Below are positions 21,845-33,399 of a stretch of DNA of 64,000 nt, in pieces. The stretch spans positions 38,254,751 through 38,318,750 of the forward strand of contig NC_012878.2 of the NCBI RefSeq assembly GCF_000003195.3. The letters are read 5' to 3'. The position numbers and the translations under genes were made by a program. Each line of letters opens with the position of its first letter. Position 1 is the stretch's first letter. The notes beneath the pieces were generated by a model that saw nothing but the letters and a program-made list of their open reading frames with translations, ran no database searches and was not told where the DNA came from. Source of the DNA: Sorghum bicolor (lineage: Eukaryota; Streptophyta; Magnoliopsida; Poales; Poaceae).

Positions 21845-21947
21845 TCAGTAAGACAGAGTGGGATCCTTGAACCAGTTCTGGGGTTTTGTTAGGTTGTCAT
21901 CAGTCCATGAGTAGGCGAACACATTGTTGCCTTGCTCGTTCCTAATC
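21845..21947 (-). other. Possible terminal coding exon, origin unknown
   Basis: On the minus strand a GGTAG acceptor-like site is followed by an open frame reading RNEQGNNVFAYSW, then TDDNLTKPQNWFKDPTLSY and a TGA stop at 21845-21847. Composition and residues look protein-like, and an in-frame TGA lies just upstream of the acceptor-like AG, as expected of an exon edge. It lies about 250 bp downstream of the NLR stop on the same strand. It could be the last exon of an alternative NLR transcript, a relic of another gene, or chance. The protein was not recognised. Confidence 0.3.
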
Positions 21948-22198
21948 CTACCTCATCACTTGTGGCCTCTGGATTGTTCATTTTGAGTTATGAACATGGG
22001 CAATGTTGAACTGTTCAATTCAATATCTTTCACTTTCTTGTGTTACCATTCACAAATGATTATGGAACATGGCTTAAATGAAAAACTACTGGTGAAAACA
22101 AAGGATGGAGCAGAAAGCCAGAAACCATACAAGCCCAACTTGCATGTCACTGAGAACTAGTGCCAGTGTGCCACAATTGCAGTTGGAATATGGGCTTC

Positions 22199-25100
22199 CT
22201 AAGAAATTATTTTCTCAGTGATATGTCTTATCTTTTGCCAATTTGGGTGCCCTTTGGTCCGACAGCTATCTGTAAGAGAGCGGTTGCATTGAGAAAGTAC
22301 AAGCGTCTTGAGGAAGCGGGGTAGTTGCGGCAGTGACTCAATGTTTGGGCACTCCTGGATGTTCAGTTCCTTTAGTGATTCCAGATGGTCCAAGTTATCT
22401 GGCAAAGAGGTCCAACTGCAGCCTGTAACTGTGAGCCTAAAGATATGAACGAAAAACTTACCAATCTTGGGGGGAATACTTGAACCATTGCAATCCCAGA
22501 ACATAAGATATTGCAAGTGGGAAATATCTGTGCTGTTCAAATCTCGAGTGTCCTGTTCCCCTGACAACCAACGTGGGTATCTCTGACCATCATAGTTTCT
22601 GATGCAAAGTGATGTGATCTGGGATGGTGGATGGAGTGCCTCAAGTACCTCCTCTTGAAGTTCTGGGGGGCATCTCTGATGGCGAGTTCTCCATTCTGAC
22701 ACGTTCACAGGTGTCACAGGAGAAAAGAATACCTTTCTGATTTCCTCTATTGCGCTTTGTTTCCTTCTGGAGATTTCATCAATACCACCCCACTGCAGTG
22801 TCAGCTCTGTTAAATGTACCTTGTCAGCTAGCCTGGCTTGAAGAGCTTCCTCCTTGCTCCGAACATTTTCGAGGGATTCAATAAACAGCTTTCCGCGAAG
22901 GTTGTTTAGGTGTTCCAGCTGTTGTATTTCATATCCCTTTTCATTTTTAACATAGAAGTGATACAGAGATTGGAGTGATGTCAACCTCCCTATGTTAGGA
23001 AAGTTCAAGCCATACCATGTGAGCATGTGCCGCAAATTGATAAGGTTGGACATTTTTTCCTCGGAAGAACAGTGCAAAAGGGTGTTAGGTGGCACAGAGA
23101 GCACCTGGAGATGATAAAGCTTGGTAACTTCAGTTGGCAAAGTCATGTTGCAGGGAGGGGGTGTAGAAATACCAAGGTACCGCAAATGTCTTAGTTCACC
23201 TATGCATGCTGGGATCCTTCCCAACCATTGGACATCCAACTGCACGACCCGCAGCTTCTTTAGACGCATGAGCACACACTTAAAATCATCTTGACTGATC
23301 TTCTTGACAGAATAACACATTATTAGAGTGCTCAAGTTTCGCAACTCCAGAATTTGCTCTGGGAATGCTTCTTCATTGTAGGACTCAATGCAAAGATGCC
23401 GGACATATTTAGGAATTTTTCCTATGACACCTCTGTTAATTCTAACACAATCACTGCCAGCAACAGACTCTGCTAAGTCATGCAACAAATCATGAACTGT
23501 GAAGTACTCTCCGGAATCAATATCAGAACTAGTTTTCCTTTTTAGTTGAAGAAATGCACATGAATGCAAGTCATGGAAGTAGTCCTGGCCCACGTCTTCT
23601 ACATCTTCCTGCTCTCTTGCATTGATTGTCTTAACAAAGCCCTGTGCAATCCACATATGAACTAGAGTATCTCGTTCCAGCTCATATCTTCTGGGAAAAA
23701 TATTGCAGTACTCAAAACATCGCCTGACATCGACATCAAGTTGCTGATAGCTCCACCACAGTGCTCCCTTTGTCTTATTCAATAAGTCTAGTTTCGCGGC
23801 TGTTTCCCAAAAACTGATATCTGGGTTTCTCCAAAGCTGCCCGGCCACTGTTACTGCTGCAATAGGTGATCTGTGTAGCTTTTTAGCAATCTTGCGCCCA
23901 ATTGGTATGTATTTTCGATCATCAAAAATTGTACTGTCTAATGCATAATGCATGAACATTGAGAAGTATTGTTCCTCGTCCAAATCAGATATTGAAATAA
24001 GGTTGTTAGCACCTAAAGCTGCCTCTTTATTTCGAGCAGTCACCAGGATTCTGCTTCCTCTCTTTCCAACATTGAAGGGAGAAAGTATCTCCTCCAGGTC
24101 CTGGTGATTCTCATCGTTGACCCAGAGATCATCCAGTACCAATAAGAAACGCTTGCCGCTCAATTTATCGACCAACTTTGCTTGCAGACCTTTACAACCG
24201 CTAATATCAGAGTGCCGATCTTCAGTGATCGCCTCAAGCGTATCATGAAGTATATCATTCACTCTGAAAGTCTCAGAAACATGAATGAGCATGATTGGGT
24301 TGAAATATTTCTCTCTATTTTCGTTTTCATGGTCACAAACATATTGTGCCAGTGTAGTCTTTCCAGAACCTGCAATGCCATGTATGCAAATCACAGAGTA
24401 ACATTTACTGCTACTGGTGCCTGGTGCGTGATCATCTGGTTCCTCACGAAGCATACTCTGTATCATACGACGCTCCCTATCACGACCAAACACTTTCCTT
24501 GTAGTACTTGATGTAATGCTTCTCCTGTTCATTTTGCCAATATCATTCCATCCACTACTGCTTTGTTGCTTCAACAGAGGACATTTCCGCGCATCGGTGA
24601 CAACATTTTCTAGCTCCTCTATTCTTTTCCTCAAGTGCCATCTCGCAATAGTAGGCATGAAAGAATCTACAGCAATGCCATCCACCTGCAAGAAGCAAGT
24701 CTCAACTGATTATAAGAAGTACATGTTCAACTACTACACTATAATGAGTATTGTCACTGATTACAAATATAAGTGGTTCTACAAATGCATGCAACCCAAT
24801 TTATTTTTAATTAGAATACCAAATCCCTTTATGTGTCTACGGGTTCATTTATAGAACTGCATCTCACTGATGCAGCAAATATGTTCCCACTAAGTAATAA
24901 ATGAAGCTAAAGCTTGTGGCTTCAGTTTCTATTTCTGACACCTTTCCGTTATTTGTGTATTAAGTTATGGCCTATGTCACAGTAAGCTATCTGTGAGGTA
25001 TTGGCAGAGAAGCTAAAGCTTGGATGCTGTAAATGTTGAATATTTTGATCCTTTGGAACCACTGTTGTAAATCATGTTCCTGTTTCCTCTTAATGCAAAA

Positions 25101-26183
25101 CGGGCCACTATGTTCAAGAAAAATGCGAACGCACTGGGGGTTTCTTCTTCTGGAACTCTAAAAAAATAATAAATGAAGCTTTGCACTTTTGCTGGCAAGA
25201 ATACACACTAGTTATTTTATGATGATGAACTCTACTCAATTTAATCAGAGATAAACAAAAGTCAAGATTACCATATCACAAACTACATAATCTCCTGTAT
25301 AGCACCAAAACATACAAACTTGATTTCCATAGTGGAGTACTGCCTTCTTGTATAGCGCTAAAACGTAGTCTGAATTGAGATCTCACAAGAAAATGGATTT
25401 ATCCAGAACAAAGGGAGAACTAGAAAATACATTGTTGCTAAAATTTCTTGTAGCTGGAACGGCATGAGAGTAGGATGATACCTGGTAATATGTGATGCCA
25501 ACAATGACGTCATAGGACCAGTCCCGGTACAAACAGGCAATCTCAATTACATTAGTGGACCAGGTGAGTATGGACTTATACCAGCAATGGAGCCTCCTCA
25601 TGAAGGAAACTGCGGGCACACGAGAAACTGGCAGCAACACAGCAGATCTGTGTAGGGTGGCCTGAATGCATCGCACAGTTGGGTACAATCTCAGTGCCAA
25701 AAATTGTAAAGCAGATCGGGTGGTGCACAAGAATCGCCCCAACCAACTCCCCTTGCAACAGGTAACACAAGCCCTGATGGCTTTGGAGAGGCACTGGAAC
25801 AACCAATTGAGCCAGCTGCTGCATCGTGGCTCAGAATCACCGTCGCCAATGATGTTCTTCTCGATTTGGTAATAATCGATGAGATCCAGAGTGTCTTCTC
25901 CTTGGTACAAGGCTGACTTCACATCCTTGGCCAGTAAGTCGAGTGTGCTCACAGCAGATCTTTCTTTTCTCGCTTTTCTCTGCATCCTCTGCTCCTCTAT
26001 GTCCCTCAACACCTGCTTCATTTCTGCGATAGTGTGAATCTCCAGCTCGCGAAGCTTTCGCGAGGCATCAAAGCCGATGTTGGAAAGGATCTTGTTTAGG
26101 AGCAAGCTGATGATGGGCGACAGATACCACCCTAATACGGTTATGATCCACCCCGCCGCTGCAATCCTCCAAGAATTTGCCAT
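22199..26183 (-). CDS. CC-NB-ARC-LRR (NLR) disease-resistance-type protein
   Basis: Two exons on the minus strand, 26183-25482 and 24685-22199, join in phase 0 to 1,062 residues. The donor is CCAG|GTATCA at 25481 and the acceptor CTTGCAG at 24686. Such cytosolic proteins sense pathogen effectors and trigger cell death by ATP-driven oligomerisation. Exon 1 is an Rx-type coiled-coil region opening MANSWRIAAAGWIITVLGW, with GEDTLDLID (95-103) where EDVID is usual. Exon 2 carries the P-loop GIAGSGKTT (337-345), kinase-2 LLVLDDLW (415-422), RNBS-B GSRILVTAR, a GLPL-equivalent SPIAA (507-511), RNBS-D CFEYCNIFPRRYE, VHDLLHD in place of MHD (631-637), and then irregular leucine-rich repeats to the C-terminus. 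Start and splice choice follow grass homologues with ITxYQ at the junction. No stops interrupt it; the gene appears intact. Confidence 0.9.
24686..25481 (-). other. NLR intron
   Basis: A 796 bp intron with GT at 25481-25480 and AG at 24687-24686. It is AT-rich with no inserted gene. It separates the coiled-coil exon from the nucleotide-binding exon, a common position in this grass NLR group. Confidence 0.75.
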
Positions 26184-26770
26184 GGAGGTTTTCCAAAAGG
26201 TGGGTGTGAGACGGGGATGGATATCTAAGGTTCTTGGTCTTCTTGGAAGTACAAAACTAAACTGGAGGACTATTCAACGCAATTCCTGCCAAATCAAAAA
26301 TCATCGCTGAGGATCGTGAGTTAAATAATGCCACGATAGCGACCGGAGTAAGGATTGTTCTAGGAAGCAACAAGAAAAAAAATACTTTACCTGAGTATAA
26401 TATTTCCCCAATTCCGTCAAGTCCGAAGTCCAAACAGGTAGAAATAAAAACTTCAGACATATAGAAACTACAAAATATGCAAAATATTACTCACACTCAC
26501 AGGCAGGCAGCAGCAGCTCAAGCTCCCATGGATGCTGTCAGTGTCAGATTCCATCTTTCACCCCACCCTCGATCCTTCAAGGCTGTCGGAATCAATCCAC
26601 GCACTGGCATCGCAGTCCACACCGCCTGCTACAACTTCTGGCCGTGCTAACTCGCCGGTGACCGGAGAGATTCTTCGATCCGCCGCGCCGCGCATTTGAG
26701 GCATCTCACATCTCAGTCCCGGGGCTTCGATAAAATGGCAATCCTTGTAATTTTTCTTTTCTTCCCTTTT
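26184..26770. other. NLR upstream region
   Basis: Presumed promoter and 5' leader of the minus-strand NLR gene. A GGCAGGCAGCAGCAGCTC repeat near 26501 and a GC-rich CCGCCGCGCCGCGC stretch near 26680 are the only notable features. No TATA box was assigned. Confidence 0.4.
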
Positions 26771-26777
26771 CTACTAG

Positions 26778-27191
26778 ATCTTGTTTAGTTTTAAAAAAAA
26801 TTGTAAAATTTTTTAGATTTCTCGTCACATTAAATCTTGTGGCATGTATTAAATATAAATAAAATAAATAACTAATTGCATACTGTAATTTGTGAGATGA
26901 ATCTTTTAAGTCAAGTTTTTGTTTAAAAGGCCTTTCGACGAAGCTTGATTGATTTAGTAAGATAGCTGCATCGTTTATAAACCACAAGGATCATCTATCC
27001 AAACAAAAGAGCTCTTATCTACCAAACCTAATCTTGCTAATTCATGAGAAACTGAATTATATTCTCTATTACAATGGCTAATGGAAATAGCAGCAAACTC
27101 TTCACGATCTATGATTAGACAATATTTATCAAATACAAACGAAAGTACTATAGTACATATTTTGCAAAATTTTTTGCAACTAAACAAGGCA
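26778..27191. mobile_element. MITE split by a nested LINE end
   Basis: The outer ends are GATCTTGTTTAGTT (about 26778) and AACTAAACAAGGC (27179-27191), the same family as the full copy at 47962-48203. ACTA occurs on both flanks. The conserved core phrases GAGATGAATCTTTTAAG and CTATGATTAGACAATATTT, contiguous in other copies, are separated here by about 190 bp of foreign sequence. Confidence 0.7.
26920..27108 (-). pseudogene. 5'-truncated LINE end with RNase H-like residues
   Basis: Minus-strand reading gives ISISHCNREYNSVSHELARLG followed by SSFVWIDDPCGL and a stop. This matches the C-terminal end of the RNase H-like RVT_3 domain of plant L1-type LINEs, where an N-x-x-A/S-H-x-L-A-R/K block and W-x-D-D/E-P-P are typical. 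A short 3' tail ends in an A-rich run (TTTAAACAAAAA on the minus strand) next to the MITE break. A 5'-truncated LINE insertion fits best; no target duplication was resolved. Confidence 0.6.
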
Positions 27192-27207
27192 CTAGTTAAC
27201 TACCCTT

Positions 27208-28140
27208 TTTTATCAAGCATACCTTTATTAAAGTTAAGAAAACGTACAAAGACACATACACATACAAGTATGCCATAAAAGAATACAAAGGACAGATGTA
27301 CTAGTATACCATAAAGGAATAAGACAGACGTACAAGTATGCCATAAAAGAATACGGAGGACACCTGCCCTACCCCTACTTTCACAAAAGGCCCATGGAAA
27401 AGTGAAAATTACAAAAAGGTCTCTAGACCTTTGCAATCTAGAAAACCTCGCCATCGCCACCTAAACACACCGGCTCCCACCACCGCCGTCAAAACCGAAG
27501 CCGAAGAGAGCTCCATCGCACATAGGCTTTGAGATGGACCATAGAAGACACTTTTTTATGTAAAGACCACAGAAGACACTCATCGCCATAAATGAGTAGA
27601 AAGCAACGCTAAACATGCATCGGTCGACGACGCAAGCTCTCTCAGCACTAGATCCAATCTCGTCATTGACAGACATTGCTTGCATGAGGAAATCGAGCTC
27701 AATCCATTCTCCTGGCATCTACAACACCACAGCCTCCCTCCGCATCCTCAAGACGCAAGATCGGCTCTAGCCGCCGCCACCAAAGACAACACACGGCCAC
27801 CGACCGACTCCTGTACAAGGGCTCCACACTTGGAGACCCACCTCCATAGGATCGCCGTCAGTGGCGATGCAGAGCGCCGACGGGATGGGAAAGAGCCCAA
27901 GACGACCTATTCCATCGCGACGTCATCGCCACCGACCCACCAACACTGCCCAAACACGAAACCCTAGACAAGCTAGGACCTAACCTACACCCTATAGCCC
28001 CAGCCAGCAAGAGACCAACCGTCTCCACCACCTCGCGACATCCCTCAGGCCATCGGAGGCAGAGGACACCATTGGCTCCACCGGCCGAGTTGCTCTCCTC
28101 CCTTTTTACCTCTCTTAACTGTAGCGAATAAGAGAGTTCG
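27208..28140 (-). mobile_element. Retroposon-like sequence, no intact gene
   Basis: On the minus strand it ends TTTAATAAAGGTATGCTTG followed by ATAAAAAAGGG, like the A-rich 3' end of plant LINEs. The higher-coordinate part is GC-rich (27700-28100) with scattered open frames lacking known motifs. A phrase ACAAGTATGCCATAAAAGAATAC occurs two or three times at 27265-27350. The identity is uncertain. Confidence 0.35.
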
Positions 28141-28866
28141 AGATAAGGCGACTGGGCGCTCCGGTGTTGGGACTTTATTGGCTAACTACTTGGCAATATG
28201 TGACATGTGAATCTCACTATAATATAGGAGTAAGTTGTAATAAAATTCCATAAACTTAATTCAGTTTGACAAGATAATATAGAACTTGAAAAAAAATCTC
28301 ATGTTCCAAAAAGGCCTTAAACCTGAAAAGAGAATATCTGGACTTCAATATCCAAACATGAACCCCGTTTTCTTGGCGGGACTGCTAAAAATGTGGAAAT
28401 TAGACTATGCTATCAAGTATATTTGCGGTATTTGATACAGGTGACTAAACTTTAGTCTTTATCACATCGAATCTTTAAATATTATTTAGGAGTATTAAGT
28501 ATAGACTAATTATAGTTACATAAATCATGACTAATTCAGGAAACGAATGCTCTAAACCCAATTAATCCATTAGCAGTGAATGTGATGCTATAGTAAACAT
28601 ATACTAATCATGTACTAATTAGGCTTAGGGTTTAGATTCTTGGAATTGATTTTATTTTAATAATTATAATTTAGACACATATTAATTAAGATAATATGAA
28701 ATGTTTGGATATCAATTGAGAGAACTAAACAAACTATAAAAGAAACAAGTAAAAAAAGGAGGACATGGCGCCCTCGACAAAGCGGATTAGGTCGGCTCTT
28801 AAGCTGGTTCTACTCGGCAGAGTCGACTAAACCGACTATCCCTATTTTTGGCCCCACCATAGTGCT
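28141..28866. other. AT-rich repeat debris
   Basis: No gene. Between about 28430 and 28740 the text (GACTAAACTTTAGTC, GACTAATTCAGG, GTACTAATTAGGC, AACTAAACAAAC) resembles an eroded MITE of the gtttagt family. Confidence 0.4.
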
Positions 28867-30194
28867 TGTTGACGGTCGATAACGTCAATATTTATTAGAA
28901 CTTTAGACGCAAGGGAACACATAAAAACATATTAGTCTAGGGTCTAATCTGACAATTTCCATGAGTTTTGCATATTCTGTATTTTCCAGGGTTTATTTCA
29001 CAGAGAGCTGAAAAGAGGGATTCTAGGGCATATTTACCACGAAACCCATCCACGACGGAAAACATCACGAGAAGACTCAGGAAGGGTCTAGTAGACACCC
29101 GAAGGAACGAGAGCCGCAGAGGAGAAAAGCTAGGGCTGGTCGGCACCACTCTGGGGCCAGTCAGCGCCCTGTTCCGCCCAATGCCCGCCGCCTTCTGGAG
29201 TCTTCCTCCTACACATCATTGGAAGCCAAGCAAAGTATTCCTCCATCGATTTTAAGTCGGTTTGATCCGACGGCGCACACAAGATGAAGACGCGGATCGT
29301 TGACGTGGCGGTTCCTTGCCCCCTACTCCACCTCGGCCTATATAATGACGCCCAAGGCTCCCCCTAAGAGGTATTCTACACCCCGGCGCTTTATATTCTC
29401 CACATAATTAGGGTTAGGGTTCCTCTAGTTGATCTAGTTCTAGTTCATCTAGATCTAGTTCATCTAGATGTAGCAATTAGGAGAGACTAGTTCTTCTAGA
29501 TCTATTCTTGTTTAGAGATTAGAGAGATTAAGTAGAGGAGTAGAGATTCTGAAAGAGTTTTGGCCTGTCTGTGCTTCTTCGTGGCTGTATTCTTCTGGAT
29601 CCAGTTCCCTCGCCTGGAGCTGCGTTCTGAGGTACTTTTGTACTTATCATTCTGATTTAAGTAAGCAACTTGTTCTTATTCGTTCTTTGGTTCACAACTC
29701 ATATTGAGTGCTTTGATCTTGGTCGTAACTTGGTTGAAGTAGTATTTCGTAGTGTAGGCGTGGTGCCTAGGCTAGGTTTACTTGTGAATGTCCCCTGATC
29801 AGCCAGACAGACAGTGGTAGTTCGCGTAGGTTACTTTATAGCTGCCTTGATTCCTCTGTAGTCCACTTCCCATTGATAGGACTGATAGGCTTATAGGTGC
29901 CTAGTAGGAGATTACTTTGTTTCTTCTCCTATTTGGGTTATTTGCCTGTAAGACGATATTATACAAAGTTTACCGGAGTCAAAACTAGAGTGCATTAGCT
30001 ATTTTCTTTTTCTTGATATGATCTAGCCTAATTGTAGGGTTAAGTCTATATACTATGTCATCATCACAACGGTTCCCTGTGGATACGATATTTAAAACCT
30101 CTAGGTAAAATGTGACACTGGTATGATATCTGTGCGCTTGCAGGTAATCCTACTTAAATCTATTTCAATGGAGTGTAGTTAATTTATACCAACA
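28867..30194 (+). repeat. LTR of Athila-like element A
   Basis: Starts TGTTGACGG and ends TACCAACA, 1,328 bp, followed by a primer site. A TATATAA box lies at 29339-29345. It shares the leading TGTTGACGG and the closing GTGCGCTTGC block with the B, C and D LTRs but is otherwise diverged, so it is a separate and probably older family. Its partner LTR is not in the window. Confidence 0.8.
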
Positions 30195-30416
30195 AGCATT
30201 TTGGCGCCGTTGTCGAGGAACAGTTTGCTGATTTTGACTTAGTTTAGCTTAATCTTGTATTATACTTTTATCTTTTCCTATTTTTATCCCAGTCTCTTCA
30301 TTTTTTTTTGTGTTTATCCTTATGGATATTTATTTAAATTCCACACCTATCTTTATGGCATGTGCAAAAGCATAAAGCATAAACCTTATCATAATATCTA
30401 TAAGGTATGGCCATGT
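30195..30416 (+). mobile_element. Start of element A internal region
   Basis: A primer site TTGGCGCCGTTGTCGAGGAA (about 30200-30220) resembles the tRNA-Asp complement used by Athila elements, with two changes. A TATTATACTTTTATCTTTT leader and an ATG frame (MDIYLNSTPIF) follow, similar to the gag start of C and D. Element B interrupts it at 30417. Confidence 0.7.
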
Positions 30417-31655
30417 TGTTGACGGTCCTTAATGCTCGCATTTAACCATCAACTAATCATGGAAAAGGACCTATATGCGACCAACACCCAGACTTAGGGT
30501 TTTATCTGACAGAATTCTATGAGTTTTGGTGTTTGTCTATTTCTGCATGGGGTTATCAGGAAACATGAAGGAAAGGCCCACATGTCGGGTTTATATAGAG
30601 ATATTAACGTGTGCGGCAATTTTCTATCATCCAGAAGACTCCAGAAGCCACAGGAACGAGCGGGAGGCCGAGCGGGCCCGGGGGCTGGGCGTCCGCCCTC
30701 CCCCCTTAGGCGCCCGCCTAGGTGTTTCGGCCAATCAGGCCCCGCCTCGCGGATCATGCTCCACCGACCTAAGGGATTAAGGAAAATCATGCGATTAAGG
30801 TCGGTTTGATCCGACGGCCCACATTCATTTGGAGGGGCTATATAAGCAGGCCCCCTGGCCCCTGGAGGAGATATCTCTTCTACAGAATCAATGCTAGGGT
30901 TTTAATTATTCATCCAAGTAGAGAGGATCCCTCTAGTTCATCTAGTTCTACTTCTAGTTCATCTAGTTCTAGTTCTAGTTAGTTCTAGTTGTAATCTAGA
31001 AAATAGGGAGAGAGAAGAGGAGAGCGGAGGAGGAGACGGATCTGTCGGATCTTCCTCAACATTGTACTTTTGCAGCAACTGGTTCGTTCTTCATCGTTCT
31101 CCAAGTTCTTCAATTCATAATTCCTGAGTTCTTTAATTACTTTTATTTACATTCAATTTATTTATTGGATTCCCGCTTGCATTAAGTGCTCTAGTCTTTG
31201 CAACGCTAGAGTAGTAATTAATAGATTAGACGTGGTGTTTAGTCTTGCAATTACCTGGAATTACACCCAATCCTGCGGATTATTGTGGTAGCCCTAGGGT
31301 AGTGACAGCCCTAACGGTCGACGTATTCCACCTCGTTTGGATCGGTGTTTGTAGGACCATAGTCAGAGCTTCCTAGCCCCCTTCTCATATCTTTTTGTGG
31401 TTAGTGTTCTGATGTCCTGAAATAAATAATCTTTGAAGTAATTCTTGATTCTTAGATCAACTAGAGAACTCTCAGGAAACTTCCTCTCTTCCCACCAAAA
31501 ATAATTATATAGTTATCCTTGGGCGATCTTGTATCTTAATTAGTACACTCACGTTCCCTGTGGAAAATCGATACTCTGGAATACTCCCGGATGAAAGCTA
31601 CATCGGTATCCGTGCGCTTGCGGATTTTTTCTATTTGCATTTAACATACCCAACA
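30417..31655 (+). repeat. Element B LTR, left copy
   Basis: TGTTGACGGTCC to ACCCAACA, 1,239 bp. It contains the conserved block CTTAGGGTTTTATCTGACAG, a GC-rich segment, TATATAA at 30839-30845, and a run of CTAGTTCTAGTT repeats near 30940-30995. Confidence 0.9.
30839..30845 (+). promoter_or_regulatory. LTR TATA box, element B
   Basis: TATATAA within GGGGCTATATAAGCAGG, conserved in the LTRs of B, C and D, with variants in other copies. Confidence 0.6.
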
Positions 31656-31662
31656 AGCTTTC

Positions 31663-31680
31663 TGGCGCCGTTGCCGGGGA
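31663..31680 (+). other. Primer-binding site, element B
   Basis: TGGCGCCGTTGCCGGGGA, eight bases inside the LTR end, complementary to the 3' end of plant tRNA-Asp as in Athila-lineage elements. The tRNA assignment is from memory. Confidence 0.8.
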
Positions 31681-31773
31681 GCGGTAGCTGTGCTAGTTTC
31701 GAACCAAGTCGTCCGTGTATCCTTTTTCTTTTCCTTTTTTACCACACTCACCTTACCATTTTCACCATACCAC

Positions 31774-32039
31774 ATGGATTTCACTCCTATCTATAAATTC
31801 TTTGCTCCAAAGGGCGAGTTATTAGAGCCACCACCATCATCACATCCAATTCTTATAGATGACTACGACCTCGACCCTGATCTAATAGCCATGATTCAGG
31901 AGCAACCCTTCTCTCGGCAAGTAGATGAAGATCCATACACCCACCTTAGAGAATTCGAGCAATTGTGCTCTTGCTGATCTATTTTCAGCATGACACAAGA
32001 AACCCTTAAATGGAAATTATTTCCGTTCTCCCTTTTGGG
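31774..32039 (+). pseudogene. Element B gag, N-terminal part
   Basis: ATG at 31774 starts a frame reading MDFTPIYKFFAPKGE, DPDLIAMIQEQPFS and DPYTHLREFEQLCSC, typical of Athila-lineage gag leaders. TGA at 31975-31977 interrupts the frame where the tandem copy at 59.3 kb has CGA. Homology continues through MTQETLKWKLFPFSLLGR to the AAGAG at which element C is inserted. The rest of gag resumes at 39527. Confidence 0.85.
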
Positions 32040-32044
32040 AAGAG

Positions 32045-33277
32045 TGTTGACGGTCCTTAAGTACCAAATATAATCATCAAATAAATAAAGAAAAGGATCC
32101 AAATGCAACAAACACCCAGACTTAGGGTTTTATCTGACAGAATTCCACGAGTTTTGGTGTTTGTCTATTTCTGCAGGGGGTTATCAGGAAATATGGAGGA
32201 AAGGCCCACACGTCAGGTTTACATAGAGATATTAACGTGTGTGCCAATTTTCTATCATCTAGAAGAGTCTAGAAGCCACAGGAACGAACGGGAGGCTGAG
32301 CGGGCTGGGGGCATGGCGCCCGCCCACCCCCCTAGGGCGCCCGCCCTGCTACAGGGACCAATCAGGTCCCGCCTCGTGGATTATGCTCCACCGACCTAAA
32401 GGATTAAGGAAAACTGTGCGATTAAGGTCGGTTTGATCCGACGGCCCCCATTCATTTTGAGGGGCTATATAAGCAGGCCCCCTAGCTCCTGGAGGAGGGC
32501 AATCCCATTATTCATTAGCCTATTTTCCAAAGATGAATCAGAGAGAGAGGTCCCTCTAGGGTTCCAACCTCATAGGGCTTAGCATCCAATATGAGATTAG
32601 AATTAGTTCTTCTAGATTGAGAGAGATAGAGTGGAGGTGTAGATCGGAGGAAGCCCGGCCTGTCGGTGTCTACTCCGAGGTTGTACCTGCGGGATCAAGT
32701 CTCCTAACCCGAGGCTTGCTCCTAGGATTCTTCAGTATTTCAACTTCTAAATTCTAGTAAGTTCTTTGTTCTTATTGTTCTTTCGTTTACGAGTTTACTT
32801 TAATCTCTTCCGGTAGAGTTTAGAGTAATCATTGCTAGCGTAAACGTGGTGTTTGGGCTAGGGTACTCATAGATATCCCCTATCTAGCCGGACCGTGGTA
32901 GTAGCGAGGAACGTGACATTTCTGTAGCTACCTTTGTAGCCCACAATCCCGTTAGCAGGATCGGTAGGGTTTATAGGTTCGGGTCGAACATCCTTTGTGG
33001 TGTCTAGATTCTGTAAGCCTCCCCAATAGAATAGTAGATCATCCTTACCAAGGTTAGAATGAGAGTGCGGTTGTAGTCTTCTCTATACATCGCTCATATC
33101 AAATCACATTGTTTGTAGCCTAAAGGGTAGTAGCAATAGATTTGGTTAGTCAGATGCACGCTTTCTCCCAGTGGTAAAAATATAAATACGATACTCTAGA
33201 TAACCTCCCGGGTGAAGTGCTCACCGATATTCGTGTGCTTGCGAATCATTTCCTTATGGCGTTAACAAATATCAACA
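32045..33277 (+). repeat. Element C 5' LTR
   Basis: TGTTGACGGTCCTTAAGTACC to AATATCAACA, 1,233 bp. TATATAA at 32466-32472. Two AGGGCGCCCGCC-like blocks lie near 32330-32345. Ends match those of D. Confidence 0.92.
32466..32472 (+). promoter_or_regulatory. LTR TATA box, element C
   Basis: TATATAA in the same GGGGCTATATAAGCAGG context as in B. Confidence 0.6.
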
Positions 33278-33285
33278 AGCATTTC

Positions 33286-33303
33286 TGGCGCCGTTGCCGG
33301 AGA
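33286..33303 (+). other. Primer-binding site, element C
   Basis: TGGCGCCGTTGCCGGAGA, one base different from the site in B and D. Confidence 0.8.
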
Positions 33304-33399
33304 GAAAGACGGTTTGCTGAGATAACTTTGAGTCTTGCTATTATCTTGTATTATACTTTTATACTTTTATTCTTTTATCTTTTTATTTTTTCCATACTT

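Noticed and set aside
24182..24854. Plus-strand frames opposite the NLR nucleotide-binding region
   Set aside because: Antisense shadows; the NB-ARC motifs are all on the minus strand.
27680..27967. A 95-codon frame in the GC-rich retroposon-like region
   Set aside because: Low-complexity His/Thr/Pro composition, no conserved motif, inside a repeat.
28867..30194. Element A LTR as another copy of B, C or D
   Set aside because: Only the first ten bases and a short closing block match; the middle and the primer site differ, so it is a separate family.
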